DNA from: SAR202 cluster bacterium bin127
GTDB taxonomy: Bacteria > Chloroflexota > Dehalococcoidia > Lucifugimonadales > Lucifugimonadaceae
NCBI GenBank assembly: GCA_002239045.1
Contig: MPNN01000003.1
Span: forward strand, 293,577-357,576
Reading direction: 5' to 3'
DNA: 64,000 nucleotides
Shown here: piece by piece, positions 61,498 to 64,000 of the stretch
Numbering within the stretch: the first letter of the stretch is position 1
Layout of the letters: the number at the start of each line of letters is the position of its first letter
Notes under the pieces: generated by a model
What the model was told of the DNA's origin: nothing
Seen by the model: the letters and a program-made list of their open reading frames with translations, nothing else
Database searches by the model: none
Translations under genes and position numbers: made by a program

Positions 61498-62605
61498 ATC
61501 CGTACGAAACCAAATGCTTGTATTTGTCGAAATCTGCCACCGAAGACCGCGTTAGCTGGACCATGTGCCCTGGTGAAACCTCCACCAGTTCCGGCCGAAT
61601 CAATGCGTCCTCCTCGTCATAGTCCAACGGGGACCTCGGAGCGAACGCGTCGCCCTCCGGAAGGTTGTACAGCAACGGCGGCTGACCCTCGATCTGAGGC
61701 AATCGACCCGTCTTTTCCTCGAGCTTCGGCACCGAGGTGATCAGTGCCTTCGTGTACTCGTGCAGCGGTTCGTTGAAGATCGTTCGAACATCAGCAGTCT
61801 CAACAATACGACCCGCGTACATCACCGCCACACGGTCGCACATCTTGGCGACAATCCCGAAATCGTGAGTGATAAAGATGATGCCCACTCCGGCCTCACG
61901 CTGAATCTGACGCAACAGCCTAAGATAGGCCGCCTGAATCGTCACATCGAGCGACGTCGTCGGCTCGTCCGCGATGATCACATCCGGGCTCGTCGAAATC
62001 CCAATCGCTCCGACAACACGTTGGCGCATGCCGCCAGACAACTGGTGCGGATAGTCCTTCGCTCGAGTCTCCGGAGCCGGGATACGAACTTTTCGAAGAG
62101 CATCAACAATCGAGTCCCAAAGATCCTTGCCACGAAGTTTCTGGTGAATTCGAATCGCCTCGCCAACCTGGTTCTCAACCGTGAAAACCGGATTCAGCGC
62201 CGTCATCGGGTCCTGCAAAATCATCGAAACTTCACCACCGCGCACCTGCGTCATCTCGCGCTCGGAAAGATCCAACAGATTACGACCGTTCAATACCACC
62301 TCACCACCAACTATGTGACCCGGGGGTGAAGGCACAAGCCGCATGATCGAAAGCGCGGTCACCGACTTGCCCGATCCAGACTCGCCCACAACACCTAACG
62401 TCTCGCCGCGGCGAACGCTGTAACTCACACCGTCAACGGCCTTGACCGTGCCCCAGCGCGTCGCGAAATGCGTCTGCAATTCATTCACATCCAACACGAT
62501 CTCTGACGACGCGGCCGACGGGCCAAAGCCATCAGCATCGACCTCCGCCGCGTCTTCGAGCATGTGCTCGCGCTCTTGGGCTGCAGCAGTTGTCATCTCT
62601 GCCAT
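61496..62605 (-). CDS. Oligopeptide ABC transporter ATP-binding protein (OppD type), cysteine-poor C terminus
   Basis: 369 residues. [20 protein letters not shown] (Walker A), [15 protein letters not shown] (Q-loop), [16 protein letters not shown] (signature), [12 protein letters not shown] (Walker B), [12 protein letters not shown] (H-loop). The C-terminal domain has [20 protein letters not shown] where GC-x-F-x-PRCP is usual, so the cluster ligands are lost, as in its partner. An acidic N-terminal extension of ~35 residues precedes the ABC domain. No membrane permease or binding protein is nearby. Confidence 0.9.
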   Translation of the reverse strand: MAEMTTAAAQEREHMLEDAAEVDADGFGPSAASSEIVLDVNELQTHFATRWGTVKAVDGVSYSVRRGETLGVVGESGSGKSVTALSIMRLVPSPPGHIVGGEVVLNGRNLLDLSEREMTQVRGGEVSMILQDPMTALNPVFTVENQVGEAIRIHQKLRGKDLWDSIVDALRKVRIPAPETRAKDYPHQLSGGMRQRVVGAIGISTSPDVIIADEPTTSLDVTIQAAYLRLLRQIQREAGVGIIFITHDFGIVAKMCDRVAVMYAGRIVETADVRTIFNEPLHEYTKALITSVPKLEEKTGRLPQIEGQPPLLYNLPEGDAFAPRSPLDYDEEDALIRPELVEVSPGHMVQLTRSSVADFDKYKHLVSYG

Positions 62606-63108
62606 ATTTAACTCTCCCTAGCTTCGTTTAGATGCTCGTCGGGGTTCTTCAGGATGGAACGCTTGTCGCGATGTCGGAACACCTGCGTCGCGGTCATATA
62701 TCTTGCACACATCAAGCCGACGCGACTAATCGGTTCGCGCGGCGCGTGTATATGCACAATATCAGATAATATCCTTTGGCGCAAAAATCCCCCACGTCAT
62801 TCCGGCGAAAGCACCCACGTCAATCCCGCGCCAACCCCCGTCATTCCGGCGAAAGCCGGCGCTTCAGCGGGCGGAACGCCCATCCAGAGGGGCGGCGGGG
62901 TAACGGCGTGCTGTGCTTTTCTCTGGATACCCGCGTGCGCGGGTATGACGTAGCACATAGCACACTAGGCAACAACCCCCTCCCACAACAACCCATCCTT
63001 AAAATCCTTCCCCATCCTTCGCATCCTAGTTCAAAACGACGCCCGCCCCCCCCCGTCATTCCGGCGAAAGCCGGAATCCAGAGGGGCGGCGGGGGGCTTG
63101 CCGGGGTC
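62606..63108. repeat. Gene-free region with several palindromic repeats
   Basis: About 500 bases without a convincing gene. It contains a partial GTCATTCCGGCGAAAGC (62793-62810), a degenerate CGTCAATCCCGCGCC, the expanded palindrome at 62839-62895 (see findings), an inverted CTGGATACCCGCGTGCGCGG + GTATGACG copy at about 62922-62952, and GTCATTCCGGCGAAAGCCGG + AATCCAGAGG at 63054-63083, 24 bases before the 3' end of the next gene. Confidence 0.85.
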
Positions 63109-64000
63109 TCACTTGGTGGCGGTGCGGATGGAGGTTCGTTCGCCTTTGCCTTCTTCGTTGACGGCGCGGACCCAGATGAGGTACTCCGTCGCTCGGTCGA
63201 GTCGTCGGAACTTGACCGTCGTCTTGTCGGCGTTGGGGGTAAGGGTGTGTCCGTTGCCGCCGCCTACCGGCTTGATGTGGGCGATGTATCCGGTGATGGA
63301 TCCGCCTTCGGTCGGGGCTTCCCACGAGACGGTGATGTTGGTGTTGCGGGGTTCGACAGTGAGGTTGATCACTGTTCCGGGGAGTTGTGCCGCCTGCTGT
63401 TGCAGCTGGGGTTCCTGCTCCGGTTCGGATTCGATCGGCTGGGGCTGGACCGGCTCCGGCTGGGCGGGGGCGTTCACCGTGACGGCGAAGGTGTCGGACA
63501 CCTCGCCGCCGTTGCCGTCGGAGGCGGTGACGGTGATGTTCGCCTTTCCGCGCGACTTGGCCGACACCGTCAACGTTGAGTAATCGTCGGACACCGACAC
63601 GGTCGCCACGCTCTCGTCCGACGAACTGGCCGTGACCCTCAGGTCGTCGCCGTCGCCGTCGGCGAACACGCCGGACAGGGATGCCTCGTGCGTGCCGCTC
63701 TCGTCGACGATAGTGGCATCGGAGATGGCGCTCGCCACCGTGGGCGCGTCGTTGGGCGGCGCGACTGGCGTGGTGTGTTCGCCCTTGGTCCGCACCCACT
63801 CGCTGGAGTTCCCTTCGCGCTCGCTCATGTTGTTGCGGTGCCCGACCATCGAGCGAATGAAAACGCCCGTCGCGACTCCGTTCTTGAGATTCGTGATGGT
63901 GTAGCTGGTCAACCCGGGGTCCACCGAGAGGCCGTCGTTCTTGCCCACCGCCCTGGGGTCGCGCGGGTTGTTCCACACGCCGGGCTCCTGGCTCCAGCGC
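63109..64000 (-). CDS. Surface protein with fibronectin III and cadherin-like domains (5' end outside window)
   Basis: The frame is open to the window end (RWSQEPGV precedes VWNNPRDP), so at least 297 residues of a longer protein are seen. Order: the end of one Fn3-like domain (YTITNLKNGVATGVFIRSMV), a Cadherin/VCBS-like Ig domain (ISDATIVDESGTHEASLSGV, ADGDGDDLRVTASSSDESVA, ANITVTASDGNGGEVSDTFA), a Pro/Glu/Gln hinge, and a final Fn3 (ISWEAPTEGG-like: TVSWEAPTEGGSITGYIAHI; TEYLIWVRAVNEEGKG). It ends in RTATK without an anchor. Codon use is clearly more GC-rich than its neighbours. Role inferred: adhesion or extracellular binding. Confidence 0.8.
   Translation of the reverse strand, partial: RWSQEPGVWNNPRDPRAVGKNDGLSVDPGLTSYTITNLKNGVATGVFIRSMVGHRNNMSEREGNSSEWVRTKGEHTTPVAPPNDAPTVASAISDATIVDESGTHEASLSGVFADGDGDDLRVTASSSDESVATVSVSDDYSTLTVSAKSRGKANITVTASDGNGGEVSDTFAVTVNAPAQPEPVQPQPIESEPEQEPQLQQQAAQLPGTVINLTVEPRNTNITVSWEAPTEGGSITGYIAHIKPVGGGNGHTLTPNADKTTVKFRRLDRATEYLIWVRAVNEEGKGERTSIRTATK

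Noticed and set aside
63056..63976. 306-codon minus-strand frame rich in Arg/Gly/His
   Set aside because: A shadow of the GC-rich Fn3/cadherin gene in another frame.

Overview
The window looks like chromosomal DNA of a free-living or host-associated bacterium of the phylum Chloroflexota, possibly a marine Dehalococcoidia or SAR202-like lineage. This is inference from gene content: DUF951, PAC2-family and DUF5679-type small proteins, a classical pyrR-pyrB-pyrC-carA-carB operon, N-methylhydantoinases, GMC oxidoreductase, DUF1501/DUF1800 proteins, lipoproteins with long Thr-Pro linkers, and several dispersed palindromic intergenic repeats. No rRNA is present to confirm it. The DNA is moderately GC-rich with short intergenic gaps.

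Layout. 1-4.7 kb: minus-strand F-type ATP synthase operon (atpZ-B-E-F-H-A, cut by the window start), with an unusually large AtpB. 4.7-11.7 kb: accessory zone with palindromic repeats, a HEPN/PaREP1-like gene, a 0.43-kb duplication, a J-domain remnant, an AbrB/HEPN chimeric pseudogene, three secreted or lipoprotein genes and an AbrB-VapC toxin-antitoxin pair. 11.7-24.8 kb: hydantoinase A/B, GMC oxidoreductase, bifunctional nuclease, DUF951, pyrF, an endonuclease III-like glycosylase, modABC, a methyltransferase and a Thr-Pro lipoprotein. 24.8-32.6 kb: pyrimidine operon headed by a PyrR-type attenuator. 32.6-40.4 kb: central metabolism (FAD amine oxidase-like protein, ACT-malic enzyme, ferredoxin-NADP reductase, two hydroxyacid dehydrogenases, PAC2 protein, alpha/beta hydrolase). 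40.4-42 kb: a cysteine-free DUF5679 relative, a strongly promoted and terminated unidentified RNA, and an MNT-HEPN pair. 42-53 kb: DUF1800-DUF1501-NHL operon, aldehyde dehydrogenase, nitroreductase, rlmB, a large secreted putative metalloprotease and a PhyH dioxygenase. 53.4-62.6 kb: two pairs of oligopeptide ABC ATPases; the first pair is split by a PD-(D/E)xK nuclease module, and a tRNA-Gln and a ceramidase-like pseudoenzyme lie between the pairs. 63.1-64 kb: the end of a more GC-rich fibronectin/cadherin-type surface protein.

How the genes fit together. The ATP synthase and the pyrimidine operon are housekeeping blocks; pyrF stands apart from the other pyr genes. modABC supplies molybdate. 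The hydantoinase, amine oxidase, dehydrogenase, hydrolase, PhyH and peptide-import genes suggest scavenging of dissolved organic nitrogen and carbon. The best candidates for something undescribed are the nuclease module between the peptide-transporter ATPases (54.5-57.1 kb), which holds a fused protein beside separate genes for its two halves, and the small-protein/structured-RNA locus at 40.5-41.1 kb.
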